Below are positions 44,858 to 54,189 of a stretch of 64,000 nucleotides of DNA, one piece after another (position 1 is the stretch's first letter; the number at the start of each line of letters is the position of its first letter). The DNA is from Acidimicrobiaceae bacterium (GTDB lineage: Bacteria > Actinomycetota > Acidimicrobiia > Acidimicrobiales > Ilumatobacteraceae), in the NCBI GenBank assembly GCA_947446815.1, contig CANFGT010000011.1, positions 1 through 64,000 on the forward strand, written 5' to 3'. The notes under the pieces were generated by a model. The model worked only from the letters and a program-made list of their open reading frames with translations, did no database searches and had not been told where the DNA came from. The position numbers and the translations under genes were made by a program.

Positions 44858-46732
44858 ATGACTGTGCAGCGTCCACCAGCTGGAACGATTCCGATTACTC
44901 CCGGTTCGTATCAGTTCAAGGACGAATACGGCCGAGTCATTTATGTGGGCAAGGCATCAAACCTTCGTCAGCGGCTTTCTAACTATTTTCAAGACCCTGC
45001 TCAGTTGCATCCTCGAACCGCTGCGATGGTGCACGCTGCACATTCGGTGGAATGGATTGAAGTACGAAACGAAGTGGAAGCGCTCATTCTCGAGTACTCG
45101 CTGATTAAACAGCACCACCCACGTTTCAACGTACGTCTTCGTGATGACAAGAGTTATCCATTTCTCGCTGTCACCGTTGACGAGGAGTATCCGCGAGCTG
45201 TCGTCATGCGGGGCACCAAACGTAAAGGCACTAGATATTTCGGTCCGTATCCACATGCGTGGGCGATTCGTGAGACGCTGGATCTTCTCCTCCGTACTTT
45301 CCCTATTCGCACATGCAGCCAAGGAAAGTTCAATCAACACCAACGACTCGGTCGCCCGTGTCTGTTGTTTCATATTGAAAAGTGCAGTGGACCCTGTGTA
45401 GGCGAAGTGCAGCCAGAGGTATATGCCGACCATGTTGCGCAGTTGATCTCATTTCTTGATGGTGAAACTGATGCTGTTGTGGATGGACTTCAGCGCGAGA
45501 TGCAGGAAGCATCTACAGCTCTTGAGTTTGAAAAGGCAGCCCGATTGCGTGATCGCCTTGGTGGAGTACAGCGAGCCATTGAGAAGCAACAAATGGTGGG
45601 CGAGCGTGATGAGGACCTCGATATTATTGGTATTGCTGATGATGAGTTGGAGGCTGCTGTTCAGGTGTTCTTCGTGCGTAAAGGTCGCGTCGTTGGTCGC
45701 AAGGGATTCATCATGGACAAGGTGGAAGATCTCTCGCCTGGTGGCGTGATTGATCGTGTTCTTGAAGAGATGTACGGAGATCAGCCACCTTTGGGTATTC
45801 CCTCGCAGGTCTTGGTTCCGGTTGCGCCTGATGATGCAGACACTTATGCGGAATGGCTCCGACATATGAAGGGAAGCATCGTCCAGATTCGGGTTCCTCA
45901 ACGTGGTGATAAGCGCGAGCTTCATGAGACCGTGACTATCAACGCGCGTGAAGAATTCGTTCGCCATCGCATGCGTCGTGCTTCGGATCACAATTCCCGC
46001 AGTAGGGCGCTTTCGGAACTGCAGGATGCGCTTGGTCTCCCCGAGGCACCGCTCCGCATCGAGTGTTATGACATGGCCCATCTGCAGGGCACTGATTACG
46101 TGGGCTCGATGGTGGTGATGGAAGATGGCCTTCCGAACAAGCGGGAGTATCGACGTTTCAAAGTGAAAGATGTTCCAGGCAACGATGACTATGCCGCGAT
46201 GCGAGAAGTGTTGACACGTCGCCTCAGTGCCTATGTTGCAGAACGCGATCAACCGATTGCCGAGCGTGGTGAACGGCCGGGCAAATTTGCATATCCGCCG
46301 CAATTGCTTCTCGTGGATGGCGGCAAGGGCCAGCTCGGGGTTGCTATTGATGTCATCAACGAGCTCGGCCTCTCAGATGAGATACCAGTTGCTTCTCTGG
46401 CCAAACGTTTTGAAGAGGTGTATGTCCCTGGTCAGAGTGCGCCGATTCTTCTCGCCCGAGGTAGCGAGGCTCTCTTTATGTTGCAAAGAATTAGAGATGA
46501 GGCCCACAGATTTGCCAATACATTCCATCGGGAATTGCGTGGGAAGCGGATGGTGTCATCTTCTCTGGAGGGCATTGCAGGATTGGGTGATGTTCGTGCC
46601 AAACGTTTGGTGAAAGAGATGGGTGGGGTGAACGCAGTGAAGAAGGCAACTCTTGAGGACCTTGCAGTGCTGTCTTGGTTACCCGAGGCAGTTGCGCAAG
46701 CTATCTACCAACGCTTCCACCCCGAGACCTAG
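44858..46732 (+). CDS. uvrC: UvrABC system protein C
   Basis: The 624-residue excision nuclease has an N-terminal GIY-YIG domain (GSYQFKDEYGRVIYVGKASN), a cysteine-containing region (CSQGKFNQHQRLGRPCLLFH), a UVR motif near residue 208 (ALEFEKAARLRDRL) and the RNase H-like domain (RIECYDMAHLQGTDYVGSMV, LLLVDGGKGQL). Paired helix-hairpin-helix motifs close it (GIAGLGDVRAKRLVKEMGG). It follows uvrA by two bases, so the three excision subunits form one operon. Confidence 0.97.
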   Translation: MTVQRPPAGTIPITPGSYQFKDEYGRVIYVGKASNLRQRLSNYFQDPAQLHPRTAAMVHAAHSVEWIEVRNEVEALILEYSLIKQHHPRFNVRLRDDKSYPFLAVTVDEEYPRAVVMRGTKRKGTRYFGPYPHAWAIRETLDLLLRTFPIRTCSQGKFNQHQRLGRPCLLFHIEKCSGPCVGEVQPEVYADHVAQLISFLDGETDAVVDGLQREMQEASTALEFEKAARLRDRLGGVQRAIEKQQMVGERDEDLDIIGIADDELEAAVQVFFVRKGRVVGRKGFIMDKVEDLSPGGVIDRVLEEMYGDQPPLGIPSQVLVPVAPDDADTYAEWLRHMKGSIVQIRVPQRGDKRELHETVTINAREEFVRHRMRRASDHNSRSRALSELQDALGLPEAPLRIECYDMAHLQGTDYVGSMVVMEDGLPNKREYRRFKVKDVPGNDDYAAMREVLTRRLSAYVAERDQPIAERGERPGKFAYPPQLLLVDGGKGQLGVAIDVINELGLSDEIPVASLAKRFEEVYVPGQSAPILLARGSEALFMLQRIRDEAHRFANTFHRELRGKRMVSSSLEGIAGLGDVRAKRLVKEMGGVNAVKKATLEDLAVLSWLPEAVAQAIYQRFHPET

Positions 46733-46739
46733 TGTGGGC

Positions 46740-47468
46740 ATGATGTCGGATAATGGTCTTTGGGATGAACATGCACAGTGGTGGATCGATGGATTCACTG
46801 ACGGTGCCGATCCTGAATATGTCCAGCAAATTATCCCGTTAGCTCTTGAAGAATTAGCGGGAAAGAAAATCGTGCTTGACGTGGGATGTGGCGATGGTCA
46901 GATTGCCAGAGCGCTAGCGACTCAAGGCTCTGCAGTTCTGGGTATCGATCCAACGCAATTGCACATCGACATAGCCAACGAGCGTGGAGGCGGCCCCACA
47001 TATCTTTTGGGTTCCGCGACGTCTCTGCCCGTCGATGACGAATCCCAAGATGCCGTCGTTGCGTGTTTAGTCTTTGAGCACATCGATGCGGTCGACGCGG
47101 CCATCGCCGAAGTTGCCCGTGTTTTGAAGCCCGGCGGGCAATTCAGTTTCTTTCTCAACCATCCACTTCTTCAGACCCCTGGAAGCGGATGGATAGATGA
47201 CCACATCATTGATCCACCCGAGCAGTATTGGCGCATCGGTCCGTATCTGGTGGAGGCTGAATCCATTGAAGAGGTGGAACTAGGTGTGCATATTCGGTTT
47301 ATTCATCGTCCGTTGAGTCGGTACATCAACGCACTTATTTCAAATGGCTTGTTTCTGGAACGCATGCTTGAGCCTGCGCCTCCTCAGGGTTTTCTCGACC
47401 GCGCACCCGAATATCAACTTGCCCACACGGTTCCGCGGCTGCTCTATCTACGGACGGTGAAGCGATGA
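46740..47468 (+). CDS. Class I SAM-dependent methyltransferase
   Basis: The protein has 242 residues with motif I IVLDVGCGDGQIARALATQG near 45, LGSATSLPVDDESQDAVVAC near 90 and RVLKPGGQFSFFLNHP near 128. It is a Methyltransf_11-type enzyme of unknown substrate. Two consecutive ATG codons (46740, 46743) follow uvrC by seven bases; the longer frame inside uvrC is rejected. Its stop overlaps rapZ by four bases. Confidence 0.83.
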   Translation: MMSDNGLWDEHAQWWIDGFTDGADPEYVQQIIPLALEELAGKKIVLDVGCGDGQIARALATQGSAVLGIDPTQLHIDIANERGGGPTYLLGSATSLPVDDESQDAVVACLVFEHIDAVDAAIAEVARVLKPGGQFSFFLNHPLLQTPGSGWIDDHIIDPPEQYWRIGPYLVEAESIEEVELGVHIRFIHRPLSRYINALISNGLFLERMLEPAPPQGFLDRAPEYQLAHTVPRLLYLRTVKR

Positions 47469-48319
47469 CTGACATTTTGGTTGTGACGGGTCTTTCTGGG
47501 GCGGGTCGTTCTCAGGCTGCTGATGATCTAGAGGATCTTGGTTGGTTTGTTGTTGACAATCTGCCTGTTGTCTTGATTGACAAGGTCGTTGAGCTTTCCG
47601 GCGAAGCTGGCGGAGAGATTGTCAAACTGTGCCTGGTGGTCGGTAATGCTCGACATCAGACCGCGATTCTTGATGCGGTGAGGTCTTTGCGAGAGCAAGG
47701 TCACTCAGTGCGGATCCTTTTTCTCGAGGCTTCAACGCGTGAACTTGTGCGTAGGTATGACGCAACGCGACGTAAACATCCGATGAGTAATGGCGTGATG
47801 GGGCTGGAAGAAGTCATCGAATCCGAACGTATTGCAATCAACGGCGTTAAGGGTTTTGCGGACCTTGTTATCGACACAACAGGTCTGACAGTTCATAATT
47901 TGCGCAATCAACTTGTGCATCTTTTTGGTCCCGAAAATCCGGGGGACGCACTGCAGGTATCTGTGATGTCATTTGGCTTCAAACATGGAGTGCCAATCGA
48001 TGCAGACATGATCATGGATGTTCGCTTCCTTCCGAATCCGCATTGGGACGAAAATCTTCGACCTTTCAGTGGGTTGGACCAGAGCGTTCGAGATTTTGTG
48101 ATGGAACAAAAATTGAGTTCCGATTTCTTGGCACGACTTGACGATCTCTTGACTTTGGTTTTGCCGGCATATGTTCAGGAAGGCCGTAGTTACCTGACTA
48201 TTGGGGTCGGATGCACTGGCGGTCGGCACCGGTCTGTTGTCATGGTGGAAGAGGTCGCGAAACGTCTTTCTGCTGCAGGTTTTCACCCTCGAGTGACCCA
48301 TAGGGACATTAACTCCTGA
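47465..48319 (+). CDS. rapZ: RapZ/YvcJ family nucleotide-binding protein
   Basis: A 284-residue P-loop protein with VVTGLSGAGRSQAADDLEDLGW at the N-terminus, FVVDNLP near residue 31, FLEASTRELVRRYDATRRKHP near 82 and the C-terminal signature IGVGCTGGRHRSVVMVE near 248. RapZ proteins bind nucleotides, RNA or UDP-GlcNAc and control amino-sugar synthesis in E. coli; the role in Actinobacteria is less clear. In most Actinobacteria yvcK and whiA follow, but here gap comes next. Confidence 0.94.
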   Translation: MTDILVVTGLSGAGRSQAADDLEDLGWFVVDNLPVVLIDKVVELSGEAGGEIVKLCLVVGNARHQTAILDAVRSLREQGHSVRILFLEASTRELVRRYDATRRKHPMSNGVMGLEEVIESERIAINGVKGFADLVIDTTGLTVHNLRNQLVHLFGPENPGDALQVSVMSFGFKHGVPIDADMIMDVRFLPNPHWDENLRPFSGLDQSVRDFVMEQKLSSDFLARLDDLLTLVLPAYVQEGRSYLTIGVGCTGGRHRSVVMVEEVAKRLSAAGFHPRVTHRDINS

Positions 48320-48407
48320 CCAAATCCTGCCCCTAGAGTGCTGGCGAACTAGTCTCATCTTCGGCGCGGAGGGACCCTCTGTGCCTTCGCGAGCGAAAGG
48401 GACTGTC

Positions 48408-49406
48408 GTGACAGTACGTGTAGGTATCAATGGTTTTGGTCGTATTGGTCGTAACTTTTTCCGTGCGGTTGCAAGCCGTGGCGCAGATATTGAGATCGTC
48501 GCAGTTAACGACCTCGGGTCTTTGAAGACAATGGCTCACCTGTTGAAGTACGACTCAGTTCTCGGTGTACTTCCGAACGACATCAAGGCCGTTGACGGCG
48601 GAATCAGCATTGACGGAAAAGTCATCAAGGTTCTGGCAGAACGCGATCCGAAGGCTCTTCCATGGGGCGAACTTGGTGTTGACCTCGTCATTGAATCGAC
48701 TGGTATTTTCACTGATCGCGATAAGGCAGCGATGCACCTCGAAGCGGGAGCTCCACTGGTCATCGTTTCTGCGCCCTCAAACGGTGCTGATGCAACCATC
48801 GTGTTCGGTATCAACCACAACGATTTCGACAAGTCACAGCACAAGGTCATTTCCAATGCAAGCTGCACCACCAACTGTTTCGTGCCGATGGTGAAAGTCC
48901 TTGATGACGCTTTTGGTGTCGAGAATGGCTTGATGACGACTATTCACGCGTATACCGGCGACCAGTCGCTGGTTGACGGTCCACACAGCGACCTTCGTCG
49001 TGCCCGTGGTGCGGCTATCAATATTGTTCCAACATCGACAGGCGCTGCTCGTGCGACCAGCTTGGTCATGACTTCGATGAAGGGCAAGTTGGACGGAACC
49101 TCGCTGCGTGTTCCAGTTCCTACTGGTTCCATCACCGACTTTGTCGCAAACTTGAAGAAGCCTGCAACAGTCGAAGAGATCAATGCTGCCTATAAGGCTG
49201 CAGCTGAAGGACCATTGAAGGGCATCTTGGAATACACCGATGCGCCAATCGTCTCCAGCGACATCGTGACTAATCCACATTCATGTGTGTTCGATAGTGA
49301 CCTCACAATGGCGATGGGATCACTTGTAAAGGTTCTTGGCTGGTACGACAACGAGTGGGGTTACTCCAACCGTCTTGTTGACCTCACCCTTCACGTCGCT
49401 AAGTAG
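48408..49406 (+). CDS. gap: Glyceraldehyde-3-phosphate dehydrogenase
   Basis: The 332-residue enzyme has VRVGINGFGRIGRN at the start, the NAD-specific VNDLG near residue 33 and the catalytic cysteine in SNASCTTNCF near 150. Its end contains YDNEWGYSNRLVDL. The GTG at 48408, preceded by AAAGGGA, gives the standard N-terminus; an upstream GTG at 48381, also with a purine-rich site, would add nine residues. It is the first of three lower-glycolysis genes on one strand. Confidence 0.97.
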   Translation: MTVRVGINGFGRIGRNFFRAVASRGADIEIVAVNDLGSLKTMAHLLKYDSVLGVLPNDIKAVDGGISIDGKVIKVLAERDPKALPWGELGVDLVIESTGIFTDRDKAAMHLEAGAPLVIVSAPSNGADATIVFGINHNDFDKSQHKVISNASCTTNCFVPMVKVLDDAFGVENGLMTTIHAYTGDQSLVDGPHSDLRRARGAAINIVPTSTGAARATSLVMTSMKGKLDGTSLRVPVPTGSITDFVANLKKPATVEEINAAYKAAAEGPLKGILEYTDAPIVSSDIVTNPHSCVFDSDLTMAMGSLVKVLGWYDNEWGYSNRLVDLTLHVAK

Positions 49407-49415
49407 GCATCACAC

Positions 49416-50531
49416 ATGACACGAGTTCCGGTTCTCGAAGATCTGGGCGACGTCTCTGGCAAAAGAGTCCTTGTTCGTACAGACTTCAACGTGCCGATGG
49501 AAGGTCCTGATGATGCGCGCGTCATCAGCGACGATTTTCGTATTCGTGCGGCGCTTCCCACCATTGAGTGGTTGACTTCACGCGGAGCACACGTTGTGTG
49601 CGCAAGCCATCTCGGTCGTCCGAAGGGTGCTCCTGAGGCGAAGTATTCAATGGAGCCCATCCGCCGTCGTCTTGCCGAGCTCGCACCAGGGGTTGAACTA
49701 TTGGAAAATCTCCGTTTCAATCCGGGCGAGGAGTCCAACTCGCCGGAGTTTGTTGCTTTTTTAGTCAAGGGCATCGACCTTTATGTCAATGATGCTTTCG
49801 GTGCTGCTCATCGTGCTCATGCCAGCATCGTTGGTCCGCCGCGAACACTTCCTTCTGCAGCTGGTCGATTGCTCGAAAAAGAAGTGGAAGTGATGGGTCT
49901 TCTTCGGGATAATCCAAAACGACCTTTCGTCGCGGTGCTTGGTGGTGCGAAGGTGAGCGACAAACTCGGCGTCATCGAAGCGTTGCTGCAAGTTGTTGAT
50001 GCATTGGTGATCGGTGGGGGAATGTGCTTCACGTTCCTCGCAGCATTGGGTTATCCGGTGGGCGCTTCAATCTGTGAACTAGATCAGATTGCGACATGTC
50101 GCCGATTGCTTGATGCGGGCAAACCAATTTATTTGCCTGAGGATTTGGTGGGTCTTGACGCCAACGGAATTTTTGCGACTTTCGGTCAACGTCTCCCTGA
50201 GGGGGCTAAGGGGCTCGATATCGGTCCTGGGTCTGCTGCAGCTTTCTCGGACGTCATCATGGATGCTCGAACAGTCTTCTGGAATGGCCCGATGGGTATG
50301 TTCGAAGATGATCGTTTTGCAGCGGGTACACGGACCGTGGCTGAAGCGATGGCTGCCACTAAAGCGTTTACGGTTGTAGGTGGTGGCGATAGTGCTGCTG
50401 CTCTAGCGCAGTTCCGTCTCGATGATGAAGTCGATCATGTTTCAACCGGTGGCGGTGCCTCGTTAGAACTTCTTGAATTAGGCGACCTTCCTGGTCTTGC
50501 AGCTTTGAGAGGCGCTCCCAATGTCAAATAA
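49416..50531 (+). CDS. pgk: Phosphoglycerate kinase
   Basis: The 371-residue kinase has VLVRTDFNVPM near residue 18, SHLGRPKG near 63, the ADP-binding region LGGAKVSDKLGVIEALL near 175, FWNGPMGMFE near 285 and GGGDSAAAL near 322. At 371 residues it is about 20 shorter than typical, through compact loops rather than loss of a motif. The last 11 bases overlap the start of tpiA. Confidence 0.97.
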   Translation: MTRVPVLEDLGDVSGKRVLVRTDFNVPMEGPDDARVISDDFRIRAALPTIEWLTSRGAHVVCASHLGRPKGAPEAKYSMEPIRRRLAELAPGVELLENLRFNPGEESNSPEFVAFLVKGIDLYVNDAFGAAHRAHASIVGPPRTLPSAAGRLLEKEVEVMGLLRDNPKRPFVAVLGGAKVSDKLGVIEALLQVVDALVIGGGMCFTFLAALGYPVGASICELDQIATCRRLLDAGKPIYLPEDLVGLDANGIFATFGQRLPEGAKGLDIGPGSAAAFSDVIMDARTVFWNGPMGMFEDDRFAAGTRTVAEAMAATKAFTVVGGGDSAAALAQFRLDDEVDHVSTGGGASLELLELGDLPGLAALRGAPNVK

Positions 50532-51309
50532 CAAACGTCAACCAATTATCAGCGGAAACTGGAAGATGAATCTGAATCACTACGAAGCGATTCAGTGCAT
50601 TCAGAAAATGGCGTATCTCGTTGGTAAAGATGACTTTGACGCGGTGGACGTCAGTATTCACCCTCCATTCACTGATATCCGAAGTGTGCAAACTTTGTTC
50701 GAGGCTGATCACTTGCGTTTCATTCTTGGAGCACAAAATTGTCATGAAGATGACAAGGGTGCATTCACTGGTGAAGTTTCTCCGTTGTTCCTTGCAAAAC
50801 TCAATGTGCGATATGTGATTTGTGGTCACAGTGAACGTAGAGAAATTTTTGGCGAGACAGATGATGTAGTGCACAATAAGGTTCGAGCCATCCTTGCGAA
50901 CAAGATGATTCCGATCGTGTGTTGTGGCGAGACATTGGAAGAGCGCGAAGCAGGATCAACTTCCGAAAAGATTCTCGGTCAGGTTCGTTCTGCGTTAGGA
51001 AAATTGACGCCAGAGCAGGTTGCTTCGCTGGTGATTGCTTACGAGCCCATCTGGGCAATCGGTACCGGTAAGACCGCAACATCAGAAGATGCGCAGGAAG
51101 TCTGCGCGGCTATTCGCCGAGAGGTGGGAGTGCTCTTTGGTGCAGAGACGGCGCAGCAAGTGCGTATTCAATACGGCGGCTCTGTGAAGGCCGCAAATAT
51201 CGCTGAGTTGATGACACAACCCGATATTGACGGTGCACTTGTCGGCGGGGCAAGCCTTGACCCCGATGAATTCGCACGAATCATTCAGTATCGACTTCAT
51301 CAGGATTAA
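50521..51309 (+). CDS. tpiA: Triosephosphate isomerase
   Basis: The TIM barrel of 262 residues has GNWKMNLNHYEA near residue 11, ICGHSERREIFGETD near 99 (catalytic His), AYEPIWAIGTGKTA near 170 (catalytic Glu) and YGGSVKAAN near 220. The ATG lies within the end of pgk (11-base overlap in another frame), implying coupled translation. The next gene, an ABC permease, starts two bases later. Confidence 0.98.
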   Translation: MSNNKRQPIISGNWKMNLNHYEAIQCIQKMAYLVGKDDFDAVDVSIHPPFTDIRSVQTLFEADHLRFILGAQNCHEDDKGAFTGEVSPLFLAKLNVRYVICGHSERREIFGETDDVVHNKVRAILANKMIPIVCCGETLEEREAGSTSEKILGQVRSALGKLTPEQVASLVIAYEPIWAIGTGKTATSEDAQEVCAAIRREVGVLFGAETAQQVRIQYGGSVKAANIAELMTQPDIDGALVGGASLDPDEFARIIQYRLHQD

Positions 51310-51311
51310 TC

Positions 51312-52307
51312 ATGGGTACTGCGATGTCGTTAGACGAAGATCTCATAACAACATCGCAGCAGGTATCTGTCGAGAGCAAATCTCCTCGTGAATTAGCCAT
51401 CGCTCGATTCCAGCGAGATCGACTCGCAAAGTGGGCACTGTTCGTCATCGTGTTCTATTTAGTGGTTGCGATTTTTGCGCCCCTCATCTGTTCTCTATTG
51501 GGAATTAGCCCCTATGCATTGGATGGCAAGGCTCTGAACGACTTCGGATTGCCAAAGGGTTCGTTTGGAGGCATTAGTGGTGCTCATTGGTTAGGCGTTG
51601 AACCCGGAACAGGTCGCGACATCCTGGCGCGTTTGATTTATGGTGCGCGAATTTCAATGCTTGTCGGTTTTCTTGCCACCTTGGTCACGACTGCTATCGG
51701 TATCATCGTTGGTGTAGTTAGCGGCTACAAGCGTGGAATGGTTGATGCCGTGATTGGTCGTATCACGGATCTCACTTTGGCATTTCCATCGCTCTTGCTG
51801 ATGATCGCTCTGACTCGCCCCATCATTCAACGACTTGAATCTTTTGGGATCCCAGAAGGCAATACATCTCGTATTGTGTACATCATCCTGATCCTTGGGG
51901 TTTTCGGATGGGTCTACGTCGCTCGAATCGTGCGTGGCCAGACTCTCTCTCTTCGGGAGAGGGAATTTGTGGAGGCTGCACGAGCGAGCGGGGCTGGCAC
52001 TTGGCGGATTGTATTTAAAGAGCTCATGCCGAATTTGTGGGCCCCGGTCATTGTGACGGTGACATTGGCAATTCCGGGTTACGTGGCGACAGAATCCACT
52101 TTGTCTTTCCTGGGGCTAGGCATGTTGCCCCCCACAGCATCATGGGGCGCCATGTTGGGCGATTCGGTGCGTTATTACCGCGCTGACCCTACGTATCTCT
52201 TCATCCCCGGCATAGCTCTTATCGTTCTGGTGCTTGCTTTTAACGTGGTGGGAGATGCTGTTCGCGATGCTCTGGACCCCAAGGGCGACCGTCAAAACAT
52301 CGCCTAG
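51312..52307 (+). CDS. Peptide-type ABC transporter permease (DppC/OppC family)
   Basis: A 331-residue inner-membrane permease with five or six hydrophobic helices. After a cytoplasmic N-terminus there is the OppC-type segment HWLGVEPGTGRDILARLIYGAR. The ATPase-contact EAA loop reads EAARASGAGTWRIVFKELMP near residue 221. It is one of two permeases of a five-gene importer that runs to 57223. It is unusual that the C-type permease comes first, before the binding protein, and directly adjoins tpiA. Confidence 0.9.
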   Translation: MGTAMSLDEDLITTSQQVSVESKSPRELAIARFQRDRLAKWALFVIVFYLVVAIFAPLICSLLGISPYALDGKALNDFGLPKGSFGGISGAHWLGVEPGTGRDILARLIYGARISMLVGFLATLVTTAIGIIVGVVSGYKRGMVDAVIGRITDLTLAFPSLLLMIALTRPIIQRLESFGIPEGNTSRIVYIILILGVFGWVYVARIVRGQTLSLREREFVEAARASGAGTWRIVFKELMPNLWAPVIVTVTLAIPGYVATESTLSFLGLGMLPPTASWGAMLGDSVRYYRADPTYLFIPGIALIVLVLAFNVVGDAVRDALDPKGDRQNIA

Positions 52308-52392
52308 AGGCGCGGTACTTTTGTTCTGATACCCGTCAGTATCTACTACTGTTCATACCACTCAGTGTCCTTAGAACAGATCAGGAGAGACA

Positions 52393-54096
52393 ATGAAAAT
52401 GCGTCGGATTGGCGTTGCTGTCGGGTTCGTACTCGTTGCATCAACGCTCACAGCCTCATGTGGTGGTGGGTATGACAACACCATCAATATTTTGACTAAT
52501 GGTGAACAGATTGCTCACCTTGACCCGCAACGTAACTACACCGGAGACGATCTTGCATTCGCAGGTTCAACCATCCAACGTTCGTTAACTACATATAAGT
52601 TCCAAGCCGGAGATGCTGGTTCGGAGATCACTGGTGACCTTGCTACAGACACCGGCACTTCGAGCAATGGCGGCAAGGTGTGGGCGTTTACTTTGAAAGA
52701 CGGCCTCAAATATGAAGATGGAAGTGTAATTACTTGTGCAGATGTCGCCTACGGCGTATCGCGCAGTTTTGCAACAGACGTCATCACCGATGGTCCTAGC
52801 TATGCGATGACTTACCTCGACGTCAAGGGTGAATACCCTGGCCCGTACAAGGCAACTGCAGCCCAGCAGGCCGCATATGACAAAGCAGTGACATGTGATG
52901 GAAACACGATTACTTTCAATCTCAAGTCAACAGTTGCTGACTTCAACTACACAACGACTCTTCTTACCTTTAGCCCAGTACCAAAGGCGAAGGACACGGG
53001 TGAGAAGTACGACATGCACCCAATCTCTTCGGGTCCGTACAAGATTGAAAGCTACGAAGTGGGCAAGGCTCTTGTTCTCGTTCGTAACGACCAATGGGAT
53101 ATCGCGACCGATACCGAGCGCAAAGCGTATGCAGACAAGATCGTGTACCACTTTGGTCTCGAAGAATCTGCAATGGATGAGCGTTTAATCGCCGATTCAG
53201 GTCAGGACAAGACTGCGGTCACTGCAGGAATTCTTCCGGAGAGCCTCAAGACAGTGTTTGAAGGCGACAAGGCACTCGCGAAGCGTGCTGTGAACTATTA
53301 CGACCCATTTGTCGGCTATACAAATCTCAATGTGAAGAATTTGTCTTGCTTGGATGTTCGTAAGGCCATTTATTTGGCTCTAGACCGTGAGGCTCTGCGC
53401 AAAGCAGGCGGCGGTTCATACACGGGTGACTTTGCTGATGGATTCATTAAGCCACTGATGAAGATCGACTATAAAAAGCCAACTCAATTGGCGGGCTTAA
53501 ATGAAGATGGATCACCAAATGTTGAAGCCGCTAAGGCAGCCATGGCTGCAGCAGAAACCAAGTGCCCTGAAGTGGCAGCGCATGCCAAGGATGGTCTGAA
53601 GTTCTACTACCCAGATACCGAAATCTGGAAGAAGGCTTTGGCAATTTGGATTGACTCCATGGGCAAGGCGGGCATCAAGATCAAGCCAGAAGCTGTGGGC
53701 GACCCAGCTCAGTACTGGCCAACAGTCATGAACCCTGAAACCGACTACGACATTGTTCGTGGTGGTTGGGCTCCAGACTGGGCAAATGCATCAACCGTGA
53801 TTCCAGAACTGTTCACTACTGGTGGAGGATTCAACCTCACTCGTAATGCATCCGATCCTGATTACAAGACATTTGAGACCAAGGTCAATGATGCTCGCAA
53901 CACTCTCGATCGCACAGCACAGGGTGTGAAGTGGCAAGAACTCAATCAGTTTGTGGTTGATCGTCTGTGGGCATTGCCCGGAACCTTCACTCGCATGCAG
54001 AGCATGTGGGGCTCAAAAATTGAGAATTCATTCCAGTGGGGACCTTTCGGTGCCTTCTGCTACGGAAACCTCAAGGTTCAACTCGAGAAGAAGTAA
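52393..54096 (+). CDS. Extracellular solute-binding lipoprotein, family 5 (peptide/nickel type)
   Basis: The 567-residue protein has a lipoprotein signal peptide (basic start, hydrophobic core, lipobox LTASC with Cys23). The family 5 fold follows: LDPQRNYTGDD, FTLKDGLKYEDGSVITCADVAYGVSRS (read in two parts), HPISSGPYKIESYE and WAPDWANASTVIPELF. It would capture oligopeptides or similar ligands outside the membrane. AGGAGAG precedes the ATG. A strong hairpin follows the gene and may keep its dose above the rest of the transporter. Confidence 0.92.
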   Translation: MKMRRIGVAVGFVLVASTLTASCGGGYDNTINILTNGEQIAHLDPQRNYTGDDLAFAGSTIQRSLTTYKFQAGDAGSEITGDLATDTGTSSNGGKVWAFTLKDGLKYEDGSVITCADVAYGVSRSFATDVITDGPSYAMTYLDVKGEYPGPYKATAAQQAAYDKAVTCDGNTITFNLKSTVADFNYTTTLLTFSPVPKAKDTGEKYDMHPISSGPYKIESYEVGKALVLVRNDQWDIATDTERKAYADKIVYHFGLEESAMDERLIADSGQDKTAVTAGILPESLKTVFEGDKALAKRAVNYYDPFVGYTNLNVKNLSCLDVRKAIYLALDREALRKAGGGSYTGDFADGFIKPLMKIDYKKPTQLAGLNEDGSPNVEAAKAAMAAAETKCPEVAAHAKDGLKFYYPDTEIWKKALAIWIDSMGKAGIKIKPEAVGDPAQYWPTVMNPETDYDIVRGGWAPDWANASTVIPELFTTGGGFNLTRNASDPDYKTFETKVNDARNTLDRTAQGVKWQELNQFVVDRLWALPGTFTRMQSMWGSKIENSFQWGPFGAFCYGNLKVQLEKK

Positions 54097-54115
54097 TTCT
54101 TCTTTGGAAACGTGG

Positions 54116-54150
54116 AAAGGGGCGTCGGCTTTGTCGGCGCCCCTTTTCTC
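54116..54150 (+). terminator. Rho-independent terminator after the binding-protein gene
   Basis: AAAGGGGCG pairs with CGCCCCTTT around a 13-base loop (GTCGGC/TTT/GTCGG can also pair partly), followed by a T-rich run TTTTCTCTTGTT. It lies 20 bases after the stop of the binding-protein gene and 40 before the next permease. Partial read-through would give more binding protein than membrane components. Confidence 0.75.
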
Positions 54151-54189
54151 TTGTTCAATATTCGGTGTCTACAAATAGGAAAGGTCAAG

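Noticed and set aside
45449-46303. Open frame of 284 codons on the minus strand
   Set aside because: It lies antisense inside uvrC and shows no family features.
48381-48407. Upstream GTG as the gap start
   Set aside because: It has a GGAGGGA nearby and cannot be excluded, but the GTG at 48408 gives the standard GAPDH N-terminus and also has a purine-rich site.
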